This document shows, piece after piece, positions 40,242 to 49,568 of a DNA stretch of 54,820 nt (within the stretch, counting starts at the first letter, position 1; each line of letters begins with the position of its first letter). Source of the stretch: an uncultured Actinomycetes bacterium (GTDB lineage Bacteria; Actinomycetota; Acidimicrobiia; IMCC26256; PALSA-555); the NCBI GenBank assembly GCA_903899845.1, contig CAIUKV010000147.1, positions 1-54,820 of the forward strand, read 5' to 3'. The notes below the pieces were generated by a model. That model saw nothing but the letters and a program-made list of their open reading frames with translations. It was not told the DNA's origin and made no database searches. A program made the position numbers and the translations under genes.

Positions 40242-40544
40242 TCAGGCCCCCGCGCCGTCGCCGGTCGTGTCGTCGCGCCCCGGGTCGGGGGCATCCTCGG
40301 TGATGCGCTGCGCCACCGCGCCGCGGGCGATCTTCAGCACCGTCCCCGGTGCCACCTCGAGGTCGAGCGTCTCCTCGTCCAGGCCGACGACGGTGCCGTA
40401 CACGCCGCCGCTGGTGACGATCTCGTCGCCCACCCCGACCGTGGCGATCATCTGGCGACGCAGCATCTGCTGGCGCCGCTGGGGCCGCACGATGAGGAGG
40501 TAGAAGGCGGCGACCAGGACCACCAGGTAGATCGCGATGACCAC
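40242..40544 (-). CDS. yajC: Preprotein translocase accessory subunit YajC
   Basis: Small subunit of the SecDF-YajC complex. 100 residues: one N-terminal helix, FYLLIVRPQRRQQ, then a soluble domain GDEIVTSGGVYGTVVGLDEETLDLEVAPG. The C-terminus is an acidic Gly/Asp tail. GTG start at 40544. The 86-base gap to ruvB contains a TAGCAT that could be a weak -10 (40617-40622). Confidence 0.95.
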   Translation of the reverse strand: MVIAIYLVVLVAAFYLLIVRPQRRQQMLRRQMIATVGVGDEIVTSGGVYGTVVGLDEETLDLEVAPGTVLKIARGAVAQRITEDAPDPGRDDTTGDGAGA

Positions 40545-40630
40545 GGGACACGTCCGGTTCGGGAGGGGCGCTTCGGAGCGGGCGATGGAACGGGGGCACC
40601 GGGAGGGCGCCGGGTGATGCTAGCGAGGCC

Positions 40631-41668
40631 TCAGGCCTCGAACAGGTTCGGCCCCGCCGGGTCGGGAGGGGTGAGCCCGAGGTGCTCGTAGGCCGCCGCG
40701 GTGGCGACCCGGCCGCGGGGCGTGCGCCGCAGCAGCCCGCACTTGAGCAGGAACGGCTCGTAGACGTCCTCGAGGGTGTCGGGCTCCTCCCCCACCGACA
40801 CCGCCAGGGTGCCGAGGCCGACCGGATGGCCGGCGAAGGTCCGGCACAGCGCCCCGAGGATGGCGCGGTCCACCTTGTCGAGGCCGAGGGCGTCGACGTC
40901 GAACAGCCCGAGTGCGTCGCGTGCGACCGGCCCGGTCACCGTGCCGTCGGCCCGGACCTCGGCGAAGTCCCGGACCCGGCGCAGCAGGCGGTTGGCGATC
41001 CGGGGGGTGCCCCGGGAGCGGCGGGCGATCTCGCCCGCGCCGGCGGGGTCGGTGCGGACCCCGAGGATCCCCGCGGCCCGCTCCACGATCGTGACGAGGT
41101 CGTCGTCGTCGTAGTAGTCGAGCCGGGTCACGAAGCCGAAGCGGTCCCGCAGGGGACCGGCGATCATGCCGCTGCGCGTGGTCGCGCCGACGAGGGTGAA
41201 GCGGGGCAGGTCGAGGCGGATGGACCGCGCGGTCGGTCCCTTGCCGATGACGATGTCGAGCTGGAAGTCCTCCATCGCCGGGTAGAGGACCTCCTCCACC
41301 GCGCGGGGCAGGCGGTGGATCTCGTCGATGAAGAGCACGTCGCCGTCGTCGAGGTTGGTGAGGATCGCGGCGAGGTCGCCGGCCCGCTCGAGCGCCGGGC
41401 CGCTCGTGATGCGGCAGGCGACATCCATCTCGGCGGCGACGATGCCGGCCAGCGTGGTCTTGCCCAGCCCGGGCGGGCCCGCGAACAGGAGGTGGTCGAC
41501 GGCCTGACCCCGGTTGCGGGCGGCGCCGAGCATGATCTCGAGGTGCTCCCGCAGCCGGGGCTGACCGACGAACTCGGCGAGGCGGCGCGGGCGCAGCGTG
41601 GTCTCGTCGGCCGCCTCGGTCGGGTCGGTCGGGTCGGCGTCGGCCCGGAGCAGCTCGTCACGCGCCAC
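40631..41668 (-). CDS. ruvB: Holliday junction branch migration ATPase RuvB
   Basis: 345 residues. AAA+ motor: [12 protein letters not shown], Walker [10 protein letters not shown], Walker B LFIDEIHR, sensor GATTRSGMI, arginine finger region PLRDRFG, and a winged-helix C-terminus [16 protein letters not shown] start at 41668, 33 bases after ruvA. Confidence 0.98.
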   Translation of the reverse strand: MARDELLRADADPTDPTEAADETTLRPRRLAEFVGQPRLREHLEIMLGAARNRGQAVDHLLFAGPPGLGKTTLAGIVAAEMDVACRITSGPALERAGDLAAILTNLDDGDVLFIDEIHRLPRAVEEVLYPAMEDFQLDIVIGKGPTARSIRLDLPRFTLVGATTRSGMIAGPLRDRFGFVTRLDYYDDDDLVTIVERAAGILGVRTDPAGAGEIARRSRGTPRIANRLLRRVRDFAEVRADGTVTGPVARDALGLFDVDALGLDKVDRAILGALCRTFAGHPVGLGTLAVSVGEEPDTLEDVYEPFLLKCGLLRRTPRGRVATAAAYEHLGLTPPDPAGPNLFEA

Positions 41669-41701
41669 CGGTCACCGTCCCCGTCGCCGCTCCCGTCGAC
41701 A

Positions 41702-42292
41702 TCACCGGCTCGCGGCCAGCAGCCGCAGCGCCTCCCGCAGGAGGTCCTCGACCGCGCCCTCGTCGGGCAGCTGGCCCATCACCGCCCGCACCTCGTCGGT
41801 CCCGTAGCCGAGGCCGGTGAGCGCCTCGCGGACCTCGGCCCGGGCCGGGGCGACACCGCCGCCCGGACCTTCGGCGAGGTCGGCCTCGGGGAGGTCGAGC
41901 CGGGCCTTGAGGTCGACCACGAGGCGCTGCGCGGTCCGCTTGCCGACCCCGGGCACGAGGGTGAGCGCATCGAGGTCGTCCTCGAGCAGGGCCCGGCGCA
42001 GCGAGCCCGGCCCGTGGACCGAGAGGATCGCGAGGGCGAGCTTGGGCCCGACGCCCGACGCCCCGAGCAGCACCTCGAACGTGTCGCGCTCGTCGCGGGT
42101 GGGGAAGCCGTAGAGCACCATCGCGTCCTCGCGCACGTGGAGATGGGTGCACAGCATCGCCGGCTCCCCGGGCACCAGCGCGAGGAGCGCGCCGGCCGGG
42201 ACCAGGACCCGGTACCCGACGCCACCGACGTCGAGCACCACCTCGCCCCCCGGGTGCCGCTCGGCGACGGTGCCCCGCAGCGAGCCGATCAC
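41702..42292 (-). CDS. ruvA: Holliday junction DNA helicase subunit RuvA
   Basis: 196 residues. Domain I OB fold IGSLRGTVAERHPGGEVVLDVGGVGYRV, domain II with helix-hairpin-helix motifs GVGPKLALAILS and VPGVGKRTAQRLVVDLK, and domain III binding RuvB at the C-terminus. The GTG overlaps the ruvC stop as GTGA; the longer upstream frame is noncoding. Confidence 0.97.
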   Translation of the reverse strand: MIGSLRGTVAERHPGGEVVLDVGGVGYRVLVPAGALLALVPGEPAMLCTHLHVREDAMVLYGFPTRDERDTFEVLLGASGVGPKLALAILSVHGPGSLRRALLEDDLDALTLVPGVGKRTAQRLVVDLKARLDLPEADLAEGPGGGVAPARAEVREALTGLGYGTDEVRAVMGQLPDEGAVEDLLREALRLLAASR

Positions 42293-42864
42293 CGGCTCGC
42301 CTCGCGCGCGAGCGCGGCGGCGACCGCCCGCCCGAGGCCGTCGGGACCCCCCACCCCGGCGTCGGTGGCGGCGCCGGCCGCGGTCGTGATCCGGGCCGCC
42401 CACAGGTGGCACACCGCGAGCGCGAGCGCGTCGGCGGCGTCGGGGGGCTTCGGCGGGGCGTCGAGTCCGCAGAGCCGCGCGACCATCGCCTGCACCTGGG
42501 CCTTCCCGGCGCCGCCGTGCCCGGTGACCGCGAGCTTGACCTCGTTCGGGCTGTAGTGGGTCACCGGGATCGACCGGCGGGCCGCCGCGGCCAGGGCGAG
42601 CCCGCTGGCCATCCCCACGGCGATCGCGGTGCGGGCGTTGACCTGGAACAGCACCCGCTCCACGGCCACCGCGGCCGGGCGGACCTCGTCGAGGAGGTCG
42701 TCGAGATCGCCGGCGAGCAGGGCCAGGCGCTCGGGCAGGTCGAGGTCGGGCGGGGTGCGCAGGACCCCGAAGGCCACGGGCACGAGGTTGCTCCCGGCCC
42801 GGCGCACCACCCCGTACCCGCAGCGGGAGAGGCCGGGGTCGATCCCGAGGACGGCGTCGAACAC
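42289..42864 (-). CDS. ruvC: Crossover junction endodeoxyribonuclease RuvC
   Basis: Resolves Holliday junctions. 191 residues. Acidic catalytic residues in LGIDPGLSRCGYG, AVERVLF and the C-terminal PPDAADALALAVCH, plus the QVNARTAIAVGMASG helix. GTG at 42864, directly behind a TAGGAT -10 with seven bases between. A 25-residue C-terminal extension is Gly/Ala-rich. Confidence 0.97.
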   Translation of the reverse strand: MFDAVLGIDPGLSRCGYGVVRRAGSNLVPVAFGVLRTPPDLDLPERLALLAGDLDDLLDEVRPAAVAVERVLFQVNARTAIAVGMASGLALAAAARRSIPVTHYSPNEVKLAVTGHGGAGKAQVQAMVARLCGLDAPPKPPDAADALALAVCHLWAARITTAAGAATDAGVGGPDGLGRAVAAALAREASR

Positions 42865-42871
42865 GAGTTCG

Positions 42872-42877
42872 ATCCTA
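42872..42877 (-). promoter_or_regulatory. -10 box of ruvC-ruvA-ruvB
   Basis: Minus-strand TAGGAT, seven bases before the ruvC GTG. No Shine-Dalgarno separates them, so a leaderless transcript is likely. It sits in the 46-base gap after the ABC permease gene. Confidence 0.55.
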
Positions 42878-42910
42878 CGGGGGGCGCCACGAGCCGCGGC
42901 GGACCCCGCC

Positions 42911-43714
42911 CTACCGGCTCGTCGCCGACCGGTAGCGCCGCACCGACAGGGTCGCGAACACGACGGTGATCCCGGCCGCCCAGGCCAGCGCCAGCCACGG
43001 GTCGCTCCCGGGGTCACGCCCGTTGTAGAGCGCCCGGCCCGCGTCGGTGACGATCGTGACCGGGTTGTTCCGGGCGATGGGCTGGAGCCAGCCGGGCATG
43101 TTCTCGGGCGCGACGAACGCCGACGAGAGGAAGGTGGCCACGAACATCCAGAGGAACGCGATGGAGTTCACGGCCTCGGTCGAGCGGGCGACCAGCCCGG
43201 TGTAGGCCTGGATCCAGCTGAAGGCGTAGGCGAACACGAAGAGCAGTGCCGTCGCCGCGATCGCGGCCGGGATCGAGCCCTCGATGCGGAAGCCCACAAC
43301 GAACGCGACGACGAGCATCGCGGTGAACGACAGCGCGTTGCGCACGACGTCGCTCATGGTGCGCCCGATCAGGACCGCGCCGGGCGCCATGGGGAGCGAC
43401 CGCAGGCGATCGACCAGGCCCCGGCTCAGGTCCTCGGCGATGCCGAGCCCGGTGTAGATCGAGCCGAACAGCACCGTCTGGGCGAAGATCCCCGGGACCA
43501 CGTACTGCTCGTAGCTGCGGTAGCCCGGGACCACGATCGAGCCGCCGAACACGTACACGAACAGCACGACGAACATCACCGGCTGCAGCGCGGCGAACAC
43601 GAGAAGCTCGGGGTTGCGGGGCAGCGCCCGGAGATGGCGCAGCGCCTCGGTCCAGCTGTCGCGGACCGCCCACCCCAGCCCCCCGGGCGGGTCGGGATCG
43701 GTCGGTCGGCTCAC
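42911..43714 (-). CDS. ABC-2 type exporter permease (DrrB-like)
   Basis: 267 residues with about six membrane spans. ABC-2 pattern: PVMFVVLFVYVFGGS, then YVVPGIFAQTVLFGSIYTGLGIAEDLSRGLVDRLRSLPM and the late VAPENMPGWLQPIARNNPVT. It resembles the permease of daunorubicin-type exporters. The GTG overlaps the ATPase stop as GTGA. Substrate unknown; drug, lipid or glycan export are all possible. Confidence 0.9.
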   Translation of the reverse strand: MSRPTDPDPPGGLGWAVRDSWTEALRHLRALPRNPELLVFAALQPVMFVVLFVYVFGGSIVVPGYRSYEQYVVPGIFAQTVLFGSIYTGLGIAEDLSRGLVDRLRSLPMAPGAVLIGRTMSDVVRNALSFTAMLVVAFVVGFRIEGSIPAAIAATALLFVFAYAFSWIQAYTGLVARSTEAVNSIAFLWMFVATFLSSAFVAPENMPGWLQPIARNNPVTIVTDAGRALYNGRDPGSDPWLALAWAAGITVVFATLSVRRYRSATSR

Positions 43715-44685
43715 GGCGCGTCCCCGGCGTCGCCCGCCGCGGCGTGCCCGGTGAGCGCGAAGAACACGTCGTCGAGGGTGGAGCCCCGCACCCCGACGTC
43801 GACGAGGGCGATCCCGGCGGCGTCGAGCCGGCGCACGACGTCGGGGACGACGCCCCGGGTGTCGCGCACCGGCACCACCACGCGGCGGCCGTCCGGGTCG
43901 AGGTGGGGCACCCCGACCGCGATCTCCCCCAACGCGGCGCCGACCCGGTCCCGGTCGGCGGCGTGCGCGCACACGACCTCGATCTGCTCGCCGCCCACCC
44001 GCCGCTTGAGCTCGGCCGGGGTCCCCCGGTCGATCACCGTCCCGTGGTCGATCACCGCGACGTCATGGGCGAGGCGGTCGGCCTCGTCGAGGTACTGCGT
44101 GGTCAGCAGCACCGTCATCCCCCCGGCGACCAGCTCGTCGACGAGGTCCCACATCACCGAGCGACTACGGGGGTCGAGCCCGGTGGTGGGCTCGTCGAGG
44201 AACAGCACCGACGGACGGCCGATCAGGCTCATGGCGATGTCGAGGCGGCGGCGCATGCCCCCCGAGTACGTCCCGCAGACCCGGTGCCCCGCGTCGGTCA
44301 GGTCGAAGCGGTCGAGCATCTCGTCGGCCCGGCGGCGGGCCTCCCGGGTGGGCAGGTGGAACAGCCGCCCGACGTGGACGAGGTTCTCGTACCCGGTCAG
44401 GCGCTCGTCCACCGCGGCGTACTGCCCGGTGAGACCGATGCGGGCCCGGGCCCGACGCGGCTCGGCGACCACGTCGATGCCGTCGATCGTCACCGTGCCC
44501 CGGTCGGGGACCAGGAGCGTGGTCAGGATCCGCACCGCGGTGGTCTTCCCCGCGCCGTTCGGGCCGAGGAGCCCGAGGACGCTCCCCCGCTCGACCGTGA
44601 GGTCCACTCCCCGCAGCGCCTCGGTCGCACCGAACCGCTTCGCGAGCCCGCGCGCGACGACCGCAGGCGCACCGGCACCGCTCAC
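43711..44685 (-). CDS. ABC exporter ATP-binding protein (DrrA-like)
   Basis: 324 residues. Walker A GPNGAGKTT (about 41-49), Q-loop GLTGQYAAVDE, signature YSGGMRRRLDIAMSL, Walker B LFLDEPTTGLDPRSR and the C-terminal regulatory domain of the DrrA group. The GTG at 44685 overlaps the stop of the secreted repeat protein as GTGA. It pairs with the downstream permease. Confidence 0.93.
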   Translation of the reverse strand: MSGAGAPAVVARGLAKRFGATEALRGVDLTVERGSVLGLLGPNGAGKTTAVRILTTLLVPDRGTVTIDGIDVVAEPRRARARIGLTGQYAAVDERLTGYENLVHVGRLFHLPTREARRRADEMLDRFDLTDAGHRVCGTYSGGMRRRLDIAMSLIGRPSVLFLDEPTTGLDPRSRSVMWDLVDELVAGGMTVLLTTQYLDEADRLAHDVAVIDHGTVIDRGTPAELKRRVGGEQIEVVCAHAADRDRVGAALGEIAVGVPHLDPDGRRVVVPVRDTRGVVPDVVRRLDAAGIALVDVGVRGSTLDDVFFALTGHAAAGDAGDAP

Positions 44686-45983
44686 GGGCGGTAGTAGCCG
44701 TAGAGGTCCACCACCAGGTTGGGGCAGCCGTTGTTGGTGTAGCCCCGGATGGTGCCGTCGGTCCCGATCTTCACCGACGCCAGGTTCGACACGACCTGCC
44801 CGGCGAGGTAGTTCAGCGTCGACGCCTGGGGCATCGTCGCCGCGCCCGGCCACACCGTGAGGTACCCGGGACCGGTGGGCACGACTGCGGTCACGTTGAC
44901 GGCGACCGCCGCGGCGTCGGTGGGGACCCCGAAGAACCCGGCGAACGGCACCGCCCCACCACCGGCACCGAGGCAGATCCCGCCGTAGCGGGAGTCGAGC
45001 ACGCGCGTCGGGCTGATCGCCACGAACCCGCCCGAGCCGGGCTCGCCCCCGGTGAAGTAGCCGAGGACGTCGGCCACGGCCCGCGGGCACCCGAAGCTCG
45101 AGTACAGCTGGACCGCACCCCCGGCACCGAGCTTGACCTGGACCTGGCTGGCCTGGTCCTCGCCCGGGGCGTAGTTGACGTTGGCCGCGAGCGGCATCGC
45201 CTCGCCCGCGGGCCAGGCTCGGGCGAAGCCCGCCCCACCGGCCCCGGCGACGGTGAAGTTCAGCACCACGGCCGCCGCGTCGGCGGGGATGCCCATCTCC
45301 GCCGCAGTGAGCGTCCGGCCCGCCGAGCTCAGACAGCCCGGAGCGGTGTCGAGGACGCGGGCCGGGGTCACCCCGACGAACCCGCCGGGACCGGTCGCGC
45401 CGCCGGTGAAGTAGCCGGTCACGTCGACCACGACGTTCGGACACGTACCGTCCAGGGCCCGGATCGCGACCGCACCGCCCGCGCCCAGCTTCGTCGTCAC
45501 CGCGTTCGCAGTGACCTCGCCTGAACCGAAGTTCAGGCTGGAGTTCCCGGGCCACGCGATCCCCGCCGCCCAGAGCGCGACCCAGCCGCTCGCCCCGGTC
45601 GGGGCGACCACGGTGACGTTGAGGGCGACGGCGGTGGCGTCCGCGGGGACCCCGAAGGCGCCGACCAGGGTCAGGGTCCGGGGGGTGGCACCGACACAGG
45701 GGCCGGCACTGCGGGTGTCGAGGGCCCGGACCGGGGTGAGGCCGACGAACCCTCCCCCGACCACCAGGGCGTCCGCTCCCGGGGAGGTGACCCGGGGACC
45801 CGTCCGGGCCCCGGGGAGCGCGCCGCCGACGACCAGCGCGACCACGGCGCCGACGACGAGGGCGACGAGCGCCATCGTCCGGGCCGGCCGCCGACGCACC
45901 CCACGCCCCGTCCGCATCGCCGAACCCGCTGCCCCCGCTGGCCCCGGGCGCTCCTCCGTCCTCTCGGTGCGCACCCGTCGCAT
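44682..45983 (-). CDS. Secreted or anchored protein with three 'TPxRxLDT' beta repeats
   Basis: 433 residues, function unknown. Arg-rich N-terminus, then a hydrophobic span (about 37-55) that is a signal peptide or anchor. Three tandem domains of about 110 residues: 79-193, 202-311, 320-432. Each opens F-V-x-(L/V/I)-(T/S)-P-(V/A/T)-R-(A/V)-L-D-(T/S), has a V-x-x-N-x-T-x-V strand and N-Y/F strand, and ends V-x-D-(V/L)-x-G-Y-(F/Y). Each has one early and one late Cys (96/181, 217/299, 337/420), probably a disulphide. Such repeats occur in many actinobacterial exoproteins. Coupled to a DrrAB-like exporter. Confidence 0.85.
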   Translation of the reverse strand: MRRVRTERTEERPGPAGAAGSAMRTGRGVRRRPARTMALVALVVGAVVALVVGGALPGARTGPRVTSPGADALVVGGGFVGLTPVRALDTRSAGPCVGATPRTLTLVGAFGVPADATAVALNVTVVAPTGASGWVALWAAGIAWPGNSSLNFGSGEVTANAVTTKLGAGGAVAIRALDGTCPNVVVDVTGYFTGGATGPGGFVGVTPARVLDTAPGCLSSAGRTLTAAEMGIPADAAAVVLNFTVAGAGGAGFARAWPAGEAMPLAANVNYAPGEDQASQVQVKLGAGGAVQLYSSFGCPRAVADVLGYFTGGEPGSGGFVAISPTRVLDSRYGGICLGAGGGAVPFAGFFGVPTDAAAVAVNVTAVVPTGPGYLTVWPGAATMPQASTLNYLAGQVVSNLASVKIGTDGTIRGYTNNGCPNLVVDLYGYYRP

Positions 45984-45989
45984 CCGGCC

Positions 45990-45995
45990 ACGATA
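45990..45995 (-). promoter_or_regulatory. -10 box of the secreted repeat protein operon
   Basis: Minus-strand TATCGT, six bases before the ATG at 45983. The spacing and the absence of a Shine-Dalgarno point to a leaderless transcript and support this ATG over a Met 22 codons further in. Confidence 0.5.
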
Positions 45996-46000
45996 CCTAC

Positions 46001-46046
46001 GCCCACCCGGCGCACCGGGGCAGGCCCACCCGGCGCACCGGGGCAG
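46001..46046. repeat. Two exact 23-bp tandem copies, each able to form a hairpin
   Basis: The unit GCCCACCCGGCGCACCGGGG plus CAG occurs at 46001-46023 and 46024-46046 without a mismatch. On the minus strand each copy contains CCCGG-tgcg-CCGGG, a five-base stem with a four-base loop. It lies between coxG (stop at 46068) and the promoter at 45990, so it may work as a double terminator. Confidence 0.85.
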
Positions 46047-46067
46047 GCCCGGCCGCGGCCCCGACCG

Positions 46068-46775
46068 CTACCGGAAGAGGCGTCGCAGCAGCCAGAGGAG
46101 GACCACGAGGCCGCCCACCCCGGCGAGCACCGGGACCAGGCGCTTGGCCACCGCGCCCCCGGCGGCGTCCATGAGGTCGACGGGCGCGACCTCGGGGGCG
46201 TCGATGCGCCGGATCCCGCCGGCCGGAGCGTCCGAGGGTGCGCTCGCCGTCGGCGCCGCCGAGTCCGCGGGCGACGCCCCGGTCGACGCCCCGGTCGAGT
46301 CCGCGGGCGACGGCGCATCCGCCGTCGGGCTCCCGTTCAGCACGTCGGCCTCGAGCGACGCCACGAACTGGGCCAGGAGCTTCGCCGAGACGTCGGCCAT
46401 GACGCCCCGTCCGAACTGGGCGACCTTGCCGGTGATGTTGAGATCGGTGTCGACGCCCACGGTCGTGCCGGTGCCGTCCTCGGCCAGGGTGACCGTCACG
46501 GTGGCCGACGCGTTGCCCTGGCCGCGCGTGTCACGCCCCTCGCCCTTGAGCACGATGCGGCGGGCGGCCTCGTCGGCCTCGACGATCCGGGCCGCGCCCT
46601 TGTACTGCGCGGTGATGGGCCCGACCTTGACCTTCACCACCCCCCGGTACTCGTCGCCCTCGATCTCCTGGAGCTGGGCCCCGGGCATGCACGGGGCGAT
46701 CCGCTCGACGTCGAGCAGGACACGCCAGGCCTCGTCGATGGGCACGTCGACCCGGAACTGGTCCTCGATCTTCAT
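46068..46775 (-). CDS. coxG: CoxG-type SRPBCC protein with C-terminal membrane anchor
   Basis: 235 residues. SRPBCC fold: FRVDVPIDEAWRVLLDVERIAPCMPGAQLQEIEGDEYRG, then VGPITAQYKG and FGRGVMADVSAKLLAQF; an Ala/Ser/Pro-rich linker (about 150-190); then a tail anchor LVPVLAGVGGLVVLLWLL with basic end. CoxG proteins accompany aerobic CO dehydrogenases, attaching them to the membrane and handling quinone. ATG overlaps the upstream nucleotidyltransferase stop as ATGA. Last gene of the cox-like unit. Confidence 0.9.
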   Translation of the reverse strand: MKIEDQFRVDVPIDEAWRVLLDVERIAPCMPGAQLQEIEGDEYRGVVKVKVGPITAQYKGAARIVEADEAARRIVLKGEGRDTRGQGNASATVTVTLAEDGTGTTVGVDTDLNITGKVAQFGRGVMADVSAKLLAQFVASLEADVLNGSPTADAPSPADSTGASTGASPADSAAPTASAPSDAPAGGIRRIDAPEVAPVDLMDAAGGAVAKRLVPVLAGVGGLVVLLWLLRRLFR

Positions 46776-47407
46776 GATGGCGACGTCTCCGTGCTCGGGT
46801 CGCCCGGCTCGGGCGGGAGTGCGGCGGCACCGAGCGCCGCCAGGTCGCCGAGCGTATCCACATCGGCCGGGTCACCGGTACCCGTGCAGTCGACCTCGAC
46901 CACCGGGACCCGACCCATCAGCTGGCGGGCCCCCTCGTCGCCGGTCAGGGCCCCGACCTCGGCCCAGCGGGCGCGCGGGACCAGCACCGGGTTGCCCCGC
47001 CGGCCCGCGTAGGTGGCCACCACGAGCGCGTCCCCCCCGGCACCGGCGGCGGCGACCAGGCGCCGGTAGGCCTCGGCCCCGATCCGGGGCTGGTCGGCGA
47101 GGCCCACGCAGGCGGCGGTGACCTCCGGATCGGTCCCGAGGGCGGCGAGCCCGGCCCGCACGCTCGCACTGATCCCGTCGGCCCAGTCGGGCGCGACCAC
47201 GACGCGCACGTCGGCCGGCGCGCGCGCCGCGACCGCGGACGCGGCGTGGCCGACCACGAGCACCACGGGCGCGCACCCGCTCGCGAGCGCGGCGTCGAGG
47301 GCCCAGTCGACGAGCGGTCGCCCCTCGAGCTCCACCAGCGGCTTGGGCGACGCTGCGCCGAGGCGCGTCCCCCGGCCCGCGGCGAGGACGATCGCCGCGG
47401 TCGTCAC
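46772..47407 (-). CDS. MobA/MocA-like molybdenum cofactor nucleotidyltransferase
   Basis: 211 residues. Nucleotide-binding LAAGRGTRLGAASPKPLVELEGRPL, GLADQPRIGAEAYRRLV and GDEGARQLM fit the MocA branch, which attaches CMP to molybdopterin for xanthine/CO dehydrogenase-type enzymes. GTG start at 47407, seven bases after coxM. Its presence between coxM and coxG supports a molybdenum enzyme context. Confidence 0.88.
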   Translation of the reverse strand: MTTAAIVLAAGRGTRLGAASPKPLVELEGRPLVDWALDAALASGCAPVVLVVGHAASAVAARAPADVRVVVAPDWADGISASVRAGLAALGTDPEVTAACVGLADQPRIGAEAYRRLVAAAGAGGDALVVATYAGRRGNPVLVPRARWAEVGALTGDEGARQLMGRVPVVEVDCTGTGDPADVDTLGDLAALGAAALPPEPGDPSTETSPS

Positions 47408-47414
47408 GCGCCGG

Positions 47415-48229
47415 TCAGAGTCCGGCCGCCTCGAGGGCGCGCCGGACGAGCACGCGGGCGAGGTGCTCGCGGTACTCGGACGAGCCGTTGAGGTCGGCGG
47501 GCGCCTCGGTCCCCTCGGCCGCGACCGCGGCCGCGTCGGCCGCGGACGCCCCGGCCGCCAGCGCCTCCTCGACCGCCCGGGCCCGCACCGGGGTGGCCCC
47601 CATGTTCACCAGCGCGACCCGCGTGCTGCCGTTGCGCACGGCGAGGGCGCCGACGATGGCCCAGTCCTGGGCCCGCCGGTTGAACTTCTGGTAGTTCCAG
47701 CCCCCGGCCGCCTTCGGCACCTGGATCTCGGTGAGGAGCTCGTCGGGCGCCAGCGCGGTCTCGAGGAAGCCGTGGAAGAAGTCGGCGGCGGCGATGGACC
47801 GCGTGCCCCCGGGGCCCCGAGCCACCAGGGTGGCGTCGAGCGCGAGCAGGACCGCCGGGAGGTCGGACGCCGGGTCGCCGTGGGCGACCGAGCCCCCGAG
47901 GGTGCCGCGGTGACGGACCTGGTTGTCGCCGACCTCGGCGGCCACGCCCCGCAGCGCCGGGCAGGCGGCGGCGAGGAGGTCGCTCGTCTCGAGGTCGCGG
48001 TGGCGGGTGAGCGCGCCGATCGCGACGTGGTCGCCGCCGTCGCGCACGTACGAGAGGTCGGTGACCCGGCCGAGATCGACCAGCACGGTCGGGGTCGCGA
48101 GCCGCAGCTTCATCAGCGGGATCAGCGACATGCCCCCGGCGAGGAGCTTGGCGTCGTCGCCGTGCTCGGCGAGCGCGGCGATCGCGGCGTCGGCCGAGTC
48201 GGCCCGCACGTACTCGAACGCGGCGGGGA

Positions 48230-48233
<4 letters not shown>
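47415..48233 (-). CDS. coxM: CO/xanthine dehydrogenase-type FAD-binding subunit
   Basis: 272 residues. FAD-binding [17 protein letters not shown] and [22 protein letters not shown], the two motifs of the CoxM family, plus a C-terminal CO-dehydrogenase flavoprotein domain. It passes electrons from the iron-sulphur subunit to acceptors. GTG overlaps the coxS stop as GTGA. Which substrate the complex oxidises depends on a large subunit that is not in the window. Confidence 0.92.
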
Positions 48234-48703
<470 letters not shown>

Positions 48704-48768
48704 GGGAACCTCGGATCGGGTCGTCGGGGGACCGCCGCACTCTATCGCCGGGGGGCCGGTCGGGGCCG

Positions 48769-48795
48769 GGTCCGGTGGGCCGGGACCGCCGGACC
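48769..48795 (-). terminator. Hairpin after yebC
   Basis: GGTCCGG (48769-48775) and CCGGACC (48789-48795) form a seven-base stem around 13 bases, four bases past the yebC stop. No U-tract. It separates pdxST-yebC from the cox-like unit. Confidence 0.45.
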
Positions 48796-48798
48796 GGC

Positions 48799-49548
48799 CT
48801 AGAGCACCGCGGCCAGCACGTCGTCGGGGATGTCGAAGTTGGCGTAGACGTTCTGGACGTCGTCGTGGTCCTCGAGCGCGTCCACCACCCGGAGCACCGA
48901 CTTCGCCGCGGCCTCGTCGGGCAGGGGCACCGTGCTGCTGGGCAGCATGGTCAGGTCGGCGCTCTGGACCGCGATGCCGGCGTCGTCGAGGGCGGTGCGC
49001 ACGGCGTGGAGGTCGGTCGCTCCGGTCGTCACCTGCCAGGTGTCGCCGGCGTCGGCGATGTCCTCGGCCCCGGCGTCGAGCGCAACGGTCATGAGGTCGT
49101 CCTCGGTCGTCGCGTCGGCGCCCACCAGGATCAGGCCCTTACGCTCGAACTGCCACGCGACCGATCCGGGCTCGGCGATGGAGCCGCCGTTGCGGTTGAA
49201 GATGTTCTTCACCTCGGCCGTGGTGCGGTTCCGGTTGTCGGTGAGGCACTCGACGTACACGGCGACGCCGTTGGTGGCGTAGCCCTCGTACGACACCGCC
49301 TCGTAGCGCTTGCCCTCGAGCTCGCCGGTCCCCCGCTTGATCGCCCGCTCGATCTTGTCGACCGGCACCGAGCTGTCGCGCGCCTTCTGGATCATGGTCC
49401 GCAGAGTGGCGTTGGCCTCGGGGTCACCCCCGCCCTCGCGCGCCGCGACCTCGATCTGGCGGGTCAACCGGGCGAACAGCTTGGCCCGGGCCTGGTCGGC
49501 CGCGCCCTTCTTGTGCTTGATCGAGTGCCACTTGGAGTGTCCGCTCAT
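48799..49548 (-). CDS. yebC: YebC/PmpR family regulatory protein
   Basis: 249 residues. [25 protein letters not shown], then [25 protein letters not shown] and [22 protein letters not shown], all hallmark segments. Family members act as transcription regulators and, as shown more recently, in relieving ribosome stalling. In most actinobacteria ruvC follows directly; here about 5.9 kb of other genes intervene. Confidence 0.97.
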   Translation of the reverse strand: MSGHSKWHSIKHKKGAADQARAKLFARLTRQIEVAAREGGGDPEANATLRTMIQKARDSSVPVDKIERAIKRGTGELEGKRYEAVSYEGYATNGVAVYVECLTDNRNRTTAEVKNIFNRNGGSIAEPGSVAWQFERKGLILVGADATTEDDLMTVALDAGAEDIADAGDTWQVTTGATDLHAVRTALDDAGIAVQSADLTMLPSSTVPLPDEAAAKSVLRVVDALEDHDDVQNVYANFDIPDDVLAAVL

Positions 49549-49568
49549 CGTGTCTCCCGGAAGGTCGG

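Noticed and set aside
40617-40622. TAGCAT as a yajC promoter
   Set aside because: It lies 70 bases before yajC without -35 or spacing support; the run from ruvB may simply continue.
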